Source: CAYGHE01 sp964349805 (GTDB lineage: Bacteria; Patescibacteriota; Saccharimonadia; Saccharimonadales; Saccharimonadaceae). From it: DNA of 57,735 nucleotides. Of this stretch, positions 35,052 to 43,410 are shown one piece after another; within the stretch, counting starts at the first letter, position 1, and every line of letters starts with the position of its first letter. The notes under the pieces are model-generated. The model searched no databases, was not told the origin of the DNA, and saw only the letters and a list, made by a program, of their open reading frames with translations. Position numbers and translations under genes: made by a program. The stretch spans positions 1 through 57,735 of the forward strand of contig CAYGHE010000005.1 of the NCBI GenBank assembly GCA_964349805.1, written 5' to 3'.

Positions 35052-37934
35052 TTAAACTTTACTGATACCAATACCCAGATCGGCGCCTTCGACTTTGACT
35101 GTAGTATCGAAATCTCGCTCACCTTCCGAGGATAATTCCACAGCTAATGTTTCGGCGGTAATTGTATCTTTGTGTTCGTCAATCGCCATTTTTAGGTTTT
35201 CGTCAGTGGTTTCAAGCATCAAATTGATTCGATCGTCGACGTTAAGGCCAGCTTGCTTGCGTGCGTTTTGCACAAAGCGAATTATTTCGCGCACCAGGCC
35301 TTCACGTTTAAGCTCGGGGGTTATCTCGAGGTCTAGATTTAAGTCACCACCCTCTTTTACTTCTTTGACATTAAGTTCTTCTGTTAATATTGTTGTAAAG
35401 TCAACAGCACTACCCAAGGAAGGAACAGTTATACTGGCCAAAGGTTGGCGTACTTTTATACCTGCACTAGCGCGTTGGTTCAGGCCACCGCTTATTAATT
35501 CACGTATAGTCGCCATTTCTGACAGAATATTCTCGTCGACCGTATAATTGCTCGGCCAATCTAGCAAATGCACGGATTCTTGTCCGCCACCAAGTTTTTG
35601 ATACAGTTCTTCGGCCAAAAATGGCGTAAATGGCGCTAACAAAACTGATAATTTAAGTAGGACGTAATGCAGAGTCCTGTAGGCATCGTTCTTGTCGTTG
35701 TCGTCCTCGGACTTCCAGAAACGACGGCGAGATCGGCGAACATACCAGTTAGACGCATCATCAATAAACGGCAAAAACATTGATACTGCATCTGGGATAT
35801 TATATTTATCCATGTTTTCTGTAACATGTTGATTCAGTTGGTGTACACGAGAAACTATCCACTTATCAAGAGGGTTCTCTAAATCCTCGGGATTTAGGGT
35901 AAATGGTTTTTCCGGGTCAAACTCCCATTTATCAACTTCGGCGTACATAGTAAAGAAGTCGTACATGTTCCAAATCATGCTAAGTTTGCGGGCTACATCA
36001 CCTACATCTTTGTCATTTACGACAAAATCTTCGCCCGACATTACTGGCGACGAAAGTAGCAAAAAGCGGAAACTATCTGCGCTGTATTCATCCATCAACT
36101 TGTTGGGATCGGTAAAGTTATTAAGGCTCTTCGATAGTTTTCTGCCGTCAGACCCCAGTAAATTACCAGTAACCACCACATTTTTAAAGGCGTTGTGTCC
36201 AAATAGCCCTACGCTAATCGCATGAGTATAGTAAAACCAGGCTCGTACTTGCCCAACATATTCCACGATGAAGTCACCAGGGAAATTTGCTTCAAACTTT
36301 TCGACATTTTCAAACGGATAATGGAACTGTGCAAACGGCATAGAACCGCTTTCAAACCAACAATCGAGCACTTTATCAATTCGTGAATATTTAACACTGT
36401 CTATTTCGAAAGTTACGTCATCAACCCATGGGCGGTGATAATCTTCTAGTTCCACACCGCTTAGCTCTTTGAGCTCATCGTAACTGCCGATTACCTTAAC
36501 ATGCTCTTTGCCATCTGCGTCTATACCCTTCCAAACCGGCATAGCAGTAGCCCAAAATCGATCTCGAGACAAATTCCAGTCCGGCGCTTGTTCGATTGTG
36601 TTTTCAAACCGTCCGTGTTTGATGTGTTCTGGGAACCAATTTATGTTTTTGGTGTTTTCTTCAAGCATTTCGGTTTTTTGGCCGTCAATATCCATAAACC
36701 AGCTTGGATGCGCACGATACATCAAACGGTTACCAGTACGCGGGTTGTGGGGGTATTCGTGACGTATATATTCAATTTTCCAAGCAATACCACGCTCAAA
36801 GAGCGTTTTAGCTATAGTTTTATTAATCTCCCAGACATTTTCGCCCTTCCAATCACCTTCCGTAAACACACCATATTCGTCCAGTGTATGAACTACCGGG
36901 ATATCGTTCTTTTTGGCCAGTTCAAAATCTTCCTCACCATACGCTGGTGCAATATGCACGATTCCCGTACCCGATTCAGTACTGACATAATCCGCATGCC
37001 ATACTCGGTGAGCATTCTCACCTCTATTTACAAATAGCGGTTCATATTCTTTTCCTATAAGTTCTTCACCCTTAAAAGTGCGTCCATCGACTCGCGGTAT
37101 AGGCACGTGTTTTTCATCGACAAGAATCTTGTCGTTATCTAGCAAAGACTTTTCTACAATGAGTTCCGTTCCGTCCTCTAGTTTGACCTGCACATAGTAA
37201 GAATCCTTGTTAACAGCCAGTGCCGTGTTGCCTAGCAGTGTCCACGGCGTAGTCGTCCACGCAAGTAAATATACATTTTCGTCTTTTAATTTGAACTTTA
37301 CATATAAACTCGGGTCAGTAACCTCCACATACGCTCCCGCGTCCATGGTAACTTCCGCTTTAGATAGTGGAGTTGCCCACTGCGTATCATACATAAGTAC
37401 ACGTTCGCCTTCGTAAATCTTACCCTTTTCGTACAGCTGTTTAAATGCCCACCAAACAGACTCCATGTAATCTTTGTCCATGGTTTTATAAGCGCCTTTA
37501 AAATCGACCCAGCGACCAAGTCTATCGATAGTTTTCTCCCATAAATTGCCCGTTTGAACCATGCTCTCGCGAGCGGTCTTGATATAATCTTCCAAGCTAA
37601 TTTTCGTACCAATATCGTGCCTACTGGTAAGACCTAGTTTCTTTTCTACATAATTTTCTGCAGGCAAACCGTGACAGTCCCAACCCCAGACACGTTCTAC
37701 TCGCTTACCCTTCATGGTTTGATAGCGTGGGATAGCGTCTTTTACGATACTAGAAAGCAAATTCCCGTGATGCGGTATACCAGTTATAAACGGCGGGCCG
37801 TCATAAAATACATATCTATTATCCTCAGGACGAAATTCAACAGATTTTTCGAAAGCCTTGTTCCTTTGCCACTGCAAAGTGATATCTTTTTCATACTCAG
37901 CTGCTTTGCGTCTAGTACCTGATTTAAATTTCAT
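35052..37934 (-). CDS. ileS: Isoleucyl-tRNA synthetase, IleRS2-like
   Basis: 960-residue class Ia synthetase that charges tRNA-Ile. The N-terminal YDGPPFITGIPHHGNLLSS contains the HIGH-type motif as HHGN, with Asn where the second His is usual. The GWDCHGLPAENYVEKKLG segment and the KLSKS motif (GRKLSKSLNNFTDP) are present, with an editing domain between. The C-terminus lacks the zinc finger of the E. coli-type enzyme. The sequence style resembles eukaryote-like IleRS2 enzymes, which tend to be mupirocin resistant in known cases. ATG 37934 has GGAG eight bases upstream. It is preceded by its own promoter and a 212-nt structured leader. Confidence 0.93.
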   Translation of the reverse strand: MKFKSGTRRKAAEYEKDITLQWQRNKAFEKSVEFRPEDNRYVFYDGPPFITGIPHHGNLLSSIVKDAIPRYQTMKGKRVERVWGWDCHGLPAENYVEKKLGLTSRHDIGTKISLEDYIKTARESMVQTGNLWEKTIDRLGRWVDFKGAYKTMDKDYMESVWWAFKQLYEKGKIYEGERVLMYDTQWATPLSKAEVTMDAGAYVEVTDPSLYVKFKLKDENVYLLAWTTTPWTLLGNTALAVNKDSYYVQVKLEDGTELIVEKSLLDNDKILVDEKHVPIPRVDGRTFKGEELIGKEYEPLFVNRGENAHRVWHADYVSTESGTGIVHIAPAYGEEDFELAKKNDIPVVHTLDEYGVFTEGDWKGENVWEINKTIAKTLFERGIAWKIEYIRHEYPHNPRTGNRLMYRAHPSWFMDIDGQKTEMLEENTKNINWFPEHIKHGRFENTIEQAPDWNLSRDRFWATAMPVWKGIDADGKEHVKVIGSYDELKELSGVELEDYHRPWVDDVTFEIDSVKYSRIDKVLDCWFESGSMPFAQFHYPFENVEKFEANFPGDFIVEYVGQVRAWFYYTHAISVGLFGHNAFKNVVVTGNLLGSDGRKLSKSLNNFTDPNKLMDEYSADSFRFLLLSSPVMSGEDFVVNDKDVGDVARKLSMIWNMYDFFTMYAEVDKWEFDPEKPFTLNPEDLENPLDKWIVSRVHQLNQHVTENMDKYNIPDAVSMFLPFIDDASNWYVRRSRRRFWKSEDDNDKNDAYRTLHYVLLKLSVLLAPFTPFLAEELYQKLGGGQESVHLLDWPSNYTVDENILSEMATIRELISGGLNQRASAGIKVRQPLASITVPSLGSAVDFTTILTEELNVKEVKEGGDLNLDLEITPELKREGLVREIIRFVQNARKQAGLNVDDRINLMLETTDENLKMAIDEHKDTITAETLAVELSSEGERDFDTTVKVEGADLGIGISKV

Positions 37935-38146
37935 TCTTTTTCTCCAATAAAAAAATCTTTTTAGCTACTGGAGCCCTGCGACAAACTCAGGACGGTGCCA
38001 TCCAGTTTCTAAAAAGACGATCTTTTTAGCTCTTGATTGTTCGCTTTTACGTAGCGTTCACGTTGGGCTTTACTGAGCCTTTCGGCCGTTCTTCCCAAAG
38101 CTTCGCGGGTGATAGCCGCTCATTCGCCATCCAGCGAAGTGCTTCT
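37935..38146 (-). ncRNA. Structured ileS leader, candidate T-box riboswitch
   Basis: Predicted to start near 38146 and run into ileS. Near its 3' end a helix ACTGGA/TCCAGT is followed on the 5' side by the seven-base bulge TGGCACC and then a second helix GTCCTG/CAGGGC with a nine-base loop. This is the layout of a T-box antiterminator, whose bulge is TGGNACC. Upstream CTAAAAAGA can pair with TCTTTTTAG, and a second CTAAAAAGA followed by seven T can pair with the same strand to form an intrinsic terminator. A stem CTTCGC/GCGAAG near the 5' end encloses an ATC triplet (38113-38111) that could be the isoleucine specifier. Against it: N is C, while tRNA-Ile usually has A73 and would need T; a clear stem I S-turn was not found; and the core also resembles a common palindrome. 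Confidence 0.48.
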
Positions 38147-38152
38147 TGTATT

Positions 38153-38181
38153 ATTCTACTCAATTTAAAGTATTAGTACAA
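38153..38181 (-). promoter_or_regulatory. Promoter of ileS leader
   Basis: On the minus strand TTGTAC (38181-38176) and TAGAAT (38158-38153) are 17 bases apart, giving a predicted start near 38146 and a 212-nt leader before ileS. Confidence 0.65.
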
Positions 38182-38198
38182 CTCTGTCGCCACCAAAA

Positions 38199-38831
38199 TT
38201 AAGCGAATAAACTATTTCCGTATTTCAATAGGATTCCAACAACCAACAACATTACTATCGTGGCTAGCAACAACTTATCATAGTCTTTGTCTATAAAATG
38301 CTTTAATTTTTTTGAAATCTTTTTAGGTAAATACAAGTTCTCTTCACGGATATTGTATCTGGTAAGCGAAAAGAATATAAACGTAGTCGCCAACATGACA
38401 ACCATGCACCACGGACAAAGCGCCTCGATGACAAACATGCTCAGGTACAGCATGTAGTATGCAAACAAAAGACCTAGCGTATAGCCAATTTGAGCTGCAA
38501 ACATAAACAATTTAGGAAAGACAACTCCCATTAATCCAGCTACAGCTACAGTCATAACTACTGGTGCCGTTATCAGCCCTATAAAGCTATTTGGAAAACC
38601 GAACATTTCTGCCGTAGGGTGAGCCGCAACAGTTACGCAGTTAACTATGACATTAATACTGCAGATTAGATCGGCACCAGGATTTTTGGCTAACTCTACA
38701 GCATCAATAGACAATACAAACGCACCGATCAAACTTATCACGGCACCCACTAACATAGTTGCAAAAATCCATCGGTTACTGCGAGTTTTTTGTTGTTTGT
38801 GAGTAAAGAACTCTTTGATTTGGCTAAACAT
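38199..38831 (-). CDS. Vitamin K epoxide reductase (VKOR) family protein
   Basis: 210-residue membrane protein with about five helices. The active-site pair is CPWC in IEALCPWCMVVMLATTFIFF, and the loop cysteine pair is in DLICSINVIVNCVTVAA, with a Ser/Thr after the helix start (FGFPNSFIGLI). VKOR proteins reoxidise a thioredoxin-like partner and pass electrons to quinone, making disulfides in secreted proteins. The start overlaps the upstream thioredoxin-like gene by eight bases, so they are translated together. This fits cysteine pairs seen in the secreted proteins of the window. Confidence 0.92.
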   Translation of the reverse strand: MFSQIKEFFTHKQQKTRSNRWIFATMLVGAVISLIGAFVLSIDAVELAKNPGADLICSINVIVNCVTVAAHPTAEMFGFPNSFIGLITAPVVMTVAVAGLMGVVFPKLFMFAAQIGYTLGLLFAYYMLYLSMFVIEALCPWCMVVMLATTFIFFSLTRYNIREENLYLPKKISKKLKHFIDKDYDKLLLATIVMLLVVGILLKYGNSLFA

Positions 38832-39081
38832 AGTAACTTACCTCGCTTATCGTAGGCAAAGGTAATCCGCGCCACATGTTTTGCATAATACCATCATCGG
38901 ATAGGGCGATTACGGTAGGATATTCGACTATATCGTAAGTACGGCAAAACGACGCCCCGGCGGCATCTTCAGGATTAACCGTCTCTAATTTACGACCAGT
39001 TTGGCGCTCAAAGTCACGCAGATAGTCGATAACAGCTCTGGCGTGGTCGCTATTTTCTTTATAGATTATCATCGACTTCAT
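38824..39081 (-). CDS. Small thioredoxin-like protein without CxxC
   Basis: 85 residues with a thioredoxin/glutaredoxin-like pattern: MKSMIIYKENSDHARAVIDY, then a middle helix, and the cis-proline region YPTVIALSDDG. The usual CxxC near the N-terminus is replaced by a sequence with no cysteine; the only cysteine is in GASFCRTYDIVEYP. It has no signal peptide. Overlap with the VKOR gene by eight bases and the upstream nrdR gene place it in the ftsA-ftsZ-nrdR run. It may be a VKOR-linked redox or regulatory partner rather than a dithiol oxidase itself. Confidence 0.7.
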   Translation of the reverse strand: MKSMIIYKENSDHARAVIDYLRDFERQTGRKLETVNPEDAAGASFCRTYDIVEYPTVIALSDDGIMQNMWRGLPLPTISEVSYYV

Positions 39082-39093
39082 ACACCACCTCTT

Positions 39094-39549
39094 TTACGAC
39101 ACTTTTTTGCTTTTACGTCGCTGTTCCAAAATTCTAACGAAATCATCAAGTGTTTTGAACTTATGGTAAACACTGGCAAAGCGCACATAAGCCACTTCGT
39201 TACACCCGGCAAGTTTATCTAACACTATGTCACCAATTTGTCTTGACAGTATTTCTGGTTCGTTTAAATCGTACAAGGCGTCTTCTACGCTATCAATCAT
39301 TTCCTCTATCTCAACTTCTGAAGTAAAGAACTTGCCTACAGATCGCTTAACTGCAGTAGACAGTTTGTCGCGATCATAGAGTTCTCGGCTACCGTCTTTC
39401 TTGATAACAGCTAGATTGGGTCGCTCTGCTCTTTCGTAGGTTGTGAATCTGATGCCATTAGGCGTTTCTCGGCGTCGACGAATAGTTTTGCCATCAGCAC
39501 CTTCACGGGACTCTATAACTCTGCTGTTACTTAAATCATACCTAGGCAT
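39094..39549 (-). CDS. nrdR: NrdR-like transcriptional regulator with ATP-cone, zinc ribbon cysteines missing
   Basis: 151 residues. The N-terminus RVIESREGADGKTIRRRRET aligns with the NrdR zinc ribbon, and the ATP-cone (PNLAVIKKDGSRELYDRDKL, then SVEDALYDLNEPEILSRQIG and YVRFASVYHKFKTLDDF) is intact. NrdR normally represses ribonucleotide reductase genes through ATP/dATP sensing. All four expected zinc cysteines are absent: the start reads MPRYDLSNS rather than MxCPxC, and RRRRETPNGIRFTTYE lacks the CxxC. No other in-frame start restores them. It follows ftsZ by 24 bases in the same operon. DNA binding may be altered or lost. Confidence 0.85.
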   Translation of the reverse strand: MPRYDLSNSRVIESREGADGKTIRRRRETPNGIRFTTYERAERPNLAVIKKDGSRELYDRDKLSTAVKRSVGKFFTSEVEIEEMIDSVEDALYDLNEPEILSRQIGDIVLDKLAGCNEVAYVRFASVYHKFKTLDDFVRILEQRRKSKKVS

Positions 39550-39573
39550 AACTATACCAACAATCTGATTTTA

Positions 39574-40776
39574 CTAATCAGAGGTTTTGTCTTTCTTCTT
39601 CTTTTTCTTACGGCGCCGTAGAAATGCGGGCGTTTCAGCCTCTTCATCTTCTTCTTCGTTAGACTGGTCCCAGATACCGTGGTTTTCTTCTTCGGCAAAA
39701 ACGGAAGCCGCTTCTGACTGATCAAGTTCCATGTCTATATTACCCACCGTCTCGTCAGTAACTTGTTTAACAACCGGTTCGGCGTCATCTTTAAGGTCTG
39801 TATCTTGTTCGTAAAGGTAGGCAGCATCAAATCCCGTAGCAATAACAGTTATTATCAACTCGTCTTCTATTTCGGGTTTTAGGGTAGCTCCAAATATAAT
39901 GTTAGCTTCTGGTGAAACAGCACTGGTAATAATTTCGGCAGCTTCTTGGATCTCACTCATACTCATGTCGTAACCACCAGTTACGTTAAATAGTACGCCC
40001 TTGGCACCATCTATAGAAACCTCTATAAGCGGAGACTCAATAGCCTGTTGTGCAGCTTGTGCAGCACGGTTATCGCCACTAGCCCGGCCAATACCCATTA
40101 ATGCTGAACCGGCACTACTCATAATGGCTTTTACGTCAGCGAAGTCTAGGTTAATCAGCCCGTGTTCGGTAATTAATTCTGATATTCCTTGCACTCCTTG
40201 GCGCAAAACATCATCCGCTATCTTGAACGTTTCCAGAAGTGGTGTTCTGCGATCAATAGTTTGCAACAAGCGGTCGTTTGGAATCGTAATTAAAGTATCG
40301 ACATTACGCCCCAGTTGAGTTATTGCCCATTCAGCATTCTTGCGACGTTTTTCGCCTTCAAATGTGAACGGTCTCGTAGCAACTCCAACCACCAAAATAC
40401 CTAATTCGCGAGCGATTTCGGCTACTATATAACCTGCTCCACTGCCAGTGCCGCCACCCGCACCTATGGTCACGAAAACCATATCGGCACCCGTTACAGC
40501 TTCTCTTATTTCATCGCGCGATTCATTAGCGGCTGCTTCACCAACCGCTGGATCAGCACCAGCGCCAAGACCGTTAGTCGTAGCATGGCCTAGGTGAATT
40601 TTTAGATCCGCTTTACTGTTGTGCAAAGCTTGAGCATCAGTGTTCATAGCTATGAATTGCACACCAGTTAAACCAGCGTCTTTCATTCTATTAATAGCCG
40701 AGCTACCCGCTCCGCCTACACCCACTACTTTAATACTGGCAAAAGTTTGTATGTCGCTTGGTTTTACTTCAGGCAT
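39574..40776 (-). CDS. ftsZ: Cell division protein FtsZ
   Basis: Tubulin-like GTPase that forms the division ring. 400 residues with the GTP motifs GGAGSSAINRMKD near the N-terminus and VTIGAGGGTGSGAGYIVAEI near residue 105, and the synergy-loop region with LINLDFADVKAIMSSAG. The C-terminal peptide (AETPAFLRRRKKKKKK) matches the IPAFLRR-type tail that contacts FtsA, followed by a poly-lysine run. It is 63 bases after ftsA and 24 bases before nrdR. A tandem TATACTGTATACT box in the gap may give an internal promoter. Confidence 0.96.
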   Translation of the reverse strand: MPEVKPSDIQTFASIKVVGVGGAGSSAINRMKDAGLTGVQFIAMNTDAQALHNSKADLKIHLGHATTNGLGAGADPAVGEAAANESRDEIREAVTGADMVFVTIGAGGGTGSGAGYIVAEIARELGILVVGVATRPFTFEGEKRRKNAEWAITQLGRNVDTLITIPNDRLLQTIDRRTPLLETFKIADDVLRQGVQGISELITEHGLINLDFADVKAIMSSAGSALMGIGRASGDNRAAQAAQQAIESPLIEVSIDGAKGVLFNVTGGYDMSMSEIQEAAEIITSAVSPEANIIFGATLKPEIEDELIITVIATGFDAAYLYEQDTDLKDDAEPVVKQVTDETVGNIDMELDQSEAASVFAEEENHGIWDQSNEEEDEEAETPAFLRRRKKKKKKDKTSD

Positions 40777-40839
40777 TATCCGTGATATCTCCCATGATCT
40801 AAGTTCTCAGTATACAGTATACCATTTGTCCCGATACGG

Positions 40840-42066
40840 CTAGGCACGAAAACGATTCATAAACCTGGAAAGTATTCCTACGCCTTCCGAAACAGCGTTT
40901 TTAGCTCGCCCTTTTTTGTTGTGGCCATCCTGCGCATCAATTAGCATCAACCCTATAACTGTGGCGTAATCTGGTTTTTCAATATTGTCCGCTACCCCGC
41001 CAAGACCTGAAACAATTCCAACGGTTGCTGATAATCCCAAGGCCTCTTTGGCGTAATCTGTAATTCCCTTGAGATTAGCTGTTCCTCCAGTCAAAACTAC
41101 CCCGTTAGGCAGTCGTCCGGCCCGGCCAGCACGCTTAAGTTCTCTGTTGACACCTTCAAAAATTTCTTCCAGCCGTGCTTCTACTATTTCATCCATCTCG
41201 ATTGTCTGGAAACTGTAAATTTCGTTATCAGCACCCTTTAGGCTTACGCCTGATTTGTCTCGCCGAGATATGGCCGATGCATGTTTTAGCTTTAATTCTT
41301 CGGCAATAGATGGGTCGGTTTTTAAGCCTATAGCTAGGTCGTTAGTAATATTGATACCGCCGATTGGTATTACGCCCGCATATTGCAAGTCGCCTTCTTC
41401 GTAGACCGCAACATTAGTCGTAGAGCCACCGATATCTACTAGCGCTACGCCATTTTCCATTTGATTATCTTTTAGAACCGCCCGAGCAGCTGCAACACCG
41501 GATACGATAATGTCATTTGGTGTTACCTTGGCTGCCTCGGCAGCTTTTTGCAAGTTATTTAAGTGCGGGGCAAGGGCTGATACCACGTGCGCATCAACCT
41601 CTAGCCGCGTACCCGTCATGCCGACAGGATCCTTTATGTTATCTTGTCCGTCAAGCTTGTAAGCATGGGGAACAACATCCAAAATTTCTCGATTAGCTGG
41701 TACTTTACCCAGTGTCGCTACTTCTTCGATGCGCATTACATCTTCTGGTGTGATTTCGTGGCCAGTATTGCCGACCGCTATCATTCCGTCAGTATGAGTA
41801 CTGAGAATATGAGTACCGTTAATGTTGATTGTTGCTCCATTAACTTGATATCCACTCATGCGTTCAGCTTCACCAAGGGCATCGTCAATCGCTTGCGCTG
41901 GACTGGCTAAATTAACTACCGTTCCCTTGCGCATTCCATTATTAGAGACTGTGCCTACCCCAACTATCGTCGGTGTACCAGTAGTTTCATCAATATGTCC
42001 GATTACACATCTTACAGTAGTCGTGCCTATGTCAATACCGACCGCATATTTAGAGGCTTCTTGCAT
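40840..42066 (-). CDS. ftsA: Cell division protein FtsA
   Basis: Actin-like membrane tether for FtsZ. 408 residues; phosphate 1 motif VGIDIGTTTVRCVIG near residue 10, SHS2-type insert, then VALVDIGGSTTNVAVYEEGD and VVLTGGTANLKGI. The C-terminal amphipathic helix VGILSRFMNRFRA would bind the membrane. ATG 42066 is preferred over 42102 because TATACT ends exactly seven bases before it, making the transcript leaderless; the upstream ATG lies ahead of that promoter. It leads the ftsA-ftsZ-nrdR-Trx-VKOR run. Confidence 0.95.
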   Translation of the reverse strand: MQEASKYAVGIDIGTTTVRCVIGHIDETTGTPTIVGVGTVSNNGMRKGTVVNLASPAQAIDDALGEAERMSGYQVNGATININGTHILSTHTDGMIAVGNTGHEITPEDVMRIEEVATLGKVPANREILDVVPHAYKLDGQDNIKDPVGMTGTRLEVDAHVVSALAPHLNNLQKAAEAAKVTPNDIIVSGVAAARAVLKDNQMENGVALVDIGGSTTNVAVYEEGDLQYAGVIPIGGINITNDLAIGLKTDPSIAEELKLKHASAISRRDKSGVSLKGADNEIYSFQTIEMDEIVEARLEEIFEGVNRELKRAGRAGRLPNGVVLTGGTANLKGITDYAKEALGLSATVGIVSGLGGVADNIEKPDYATVIGLMLIDAQDGHNKKGRAKNAVSEGVGILSRFMNRFRA

Positions 42067-42073
42067 AAACTTA

Positions 42074-42079
42074 AGTATA
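42074..42079 (-). promoter_or_regulatory. -10 box of ftsA, leaderless layout
   Basis: TATACT on the minus strand ends seven bases before ATG 42066. It overlaps the start region of a longer open frame and so decides the start codon. Confidence 0.55.
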
Positions 42080-42106
42080 TCGCTTGTGTGACGAGTTGCC
42101 AACTTT

Positions 42107-42862
42107 TTATTGAGTCAGGATTTCGGCGCCGGTTTCGGTAATAAGAACCGTGTGTTCAAAATGAGCCGACAAACTACCGTCTGCAGTAGCAATGGTCCAG
42201 CCATCTTTATTAACTTTGACACCTTCACCACCCAATGTTGCCATGGGTTCAATAGCTATAGTGTCACCAGGCTGTAGTATTTCACCACTACCCCTGGAAC
42301 CGTAGTTAGGAACCTCGGGGGGCATGTGCATTTCAAGTCCGACCCCGTGTCCAACTAGTTCACGAATAACACCTAGTTTTCCAGCTGTTAATACTTTTTC
42401 AATCGCACACCCTATATCACCCGTTCGGGCTCCTCGTCCCTTAATAGCATCTATGCCTGCATATAAACTGCGTTCAGTTGTTTTCATTAGGTGTTTTTGA
42501 GAAGCCGTCATCTTTTCGCCTACTACCATCGTAAAAGCAGAATCAGTCTTCATGCCTTTATACGTAATCACCATGTCAAAACTAACCATATCGCCTGATT
42601 CTAATACATAGTCACTGGGTACACCATGCACTATCTGGTCGTTAACGCTAATGCAAATTACTCCTGGAAAATTAGGTACAGGTTCTCTGTAGGTTGGTGT
42701 AGCGCCGTGTTTTTTAATCTGTTTCTCCACCCAGCCATCTATTTCTTTTTCGCTCATTCCAGGTTTTACATAGGCTCGCAAATCCCCAAGGATGGTGGCC
42801 AATATCTTGCCACCTTCGCGCATCACCTGAATTTGATCGTCGGTTTTTATGCTAGATTGCAT
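42107..42862 (-). CDS. map: Methionine aminopeptidase, type I
   Basis: 251-residue pita-bread fold metallopeptidase that removes N-terminal Met after deformylation. Metal ligands are visible in DMVSFDMVITYKGMKTDSAF (two Asp), VGHGVGLEMHMPPEVPNYG (His), IEPMATLG (Glu) and the C-terminal FEHTVLITETG (Glu). VICISVNDQIVHGVP supplies the substrate-side His. It overlaps the adk end by 16 bases and is the last gene of rpsU-yqeY-adk-map. Def and Fmt, which act just before it, lie about 6-7 kb away on the other strand. Confidence 0.96.
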   Translation of the reverse strand: MQSSIKTDDQIQVMREGGKILATILGDLRAYVKPGMSEKEIDGWVEKQIKKHGATPTYREPVPNFPGVICISVNDQIVHGVPSDYVLESGDMVSFDMVITYKGMKTDSAFTMVVGEKMTASQKHLMKTTERSLYAGIDAIKGRGARTGDIGCAIEKVLTAGKLGVIRELVGHGVGLEMHMPPEVPNYGSRGSGEILQPGDTIAIEPMATLGGEGVKVNKDGWTIATADGSLSAHFEHTVLITETGAEILTQ

Positions 42863-43395
42863 GCCTTTAGTTCCTTGACTACTCGCTCGTGAATTTGGTC
42901 TATCGTGCCCGTGCCATCTACGCGCAAAACTTTAATATTGCGGCTTTCTAGATAATCCAGTATCGGTTTTGTCTCTACTTGATATGTGTGTAGGCGTTCT
43001 TCTATAGCCTTGGGGGTATCGTCAGGGCGTCCGCGAAGAGATAGTCTTTTAATAGATTCTTCTAGAGGAACTTCCAGCACTACCGCCGCTTGCAAAGAAT
43101 GTCCGTCGTGCGGCTGAGTTTCTACTAACCATTTTGCCTGTTCTAATTGACGCGGATAACCGTCCAGTATCACGCCTTTGGCATCCGCGGCTTGTTTTAG
43201 GGCGGCAGCCATAACAGTGTTCGTTAGATCCGTAGGAACGAGTTTACCTTGGTTGATTATGTTTAGAATTTCAGCATTATTAGTGTCTCTCAATAATTGT
43301 CCCATCGAGAACCATTCCCAGTTTTGCCTCGCCGCCAACATTTGACCCTGGACACTTTTTCCCGCTCCTGCAGGACCAAAAAATACTATCACCAC
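42847..43395 (-). CDS. adk: Adenylate kinase, short-lid form
   Basis: 182-residue nucleoside monophosphate kinase. P-loop VIVFFGPAGAGKSVQGQML lies at the N-terminus, with the AMP-binding helix FSMGQLLRD and VILDGYPRQLEQAKWL, and the LID Arg in SLRGRPDDTPKAIEERL. There is no long zinc-binding LID insertion, so the lid is short. The overlap with map is the adk-map pairing seen in many bacteria, here without secY upstream. It starts 15 bases after yqeY. Confidence 0.94.
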   Translation of the reverse strand: MVIVFFGPAGAGKSVQGQMLAARQNWEWFSMGQLLRDTNNAEILNIINQGKLVPTDLTNTVMAAALKQAADAKGVILDGYPRQLEQAKWLVETQPHDGHSLQAAVVLEVPLEESIKRLSLRGRPDDTPKAIEERLHTYQVETKPILDYLESRNIKVLRVDGTGTIDQIHERVVKELKACNLA

Positions 43396-43410
43396 GTGCT
43401 CCTTTTGGTT

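Noticed and set aside
36501..37037. 178-codon plus-strand open frame opposite ileS
   Set aside because: Antisense shadow of a well-supported IleRS frame; the translation shows no domain.
37200..37620. Other antisense and shifted frames within ileS
   Set aside because: They follow the codon pattern of ileS on the opposite strand or in another frame.
38000..38120. Short frame with AERLSKAQRERYVKAN-like translation in the ileS leader
   Set aside because: It has no start codon or Shine-Dalgarno and lies in the structured leader; other frames there look equally protein-like, so chance is likely.
39549..39565. TGGTATAGT one base before the nrdR ATG as a promoter
   Set aside because: The predicted start would fall inside the coding frame, past the ATG, and the gene is only 24 bases from ftsZ, so cotranscription is more likely.
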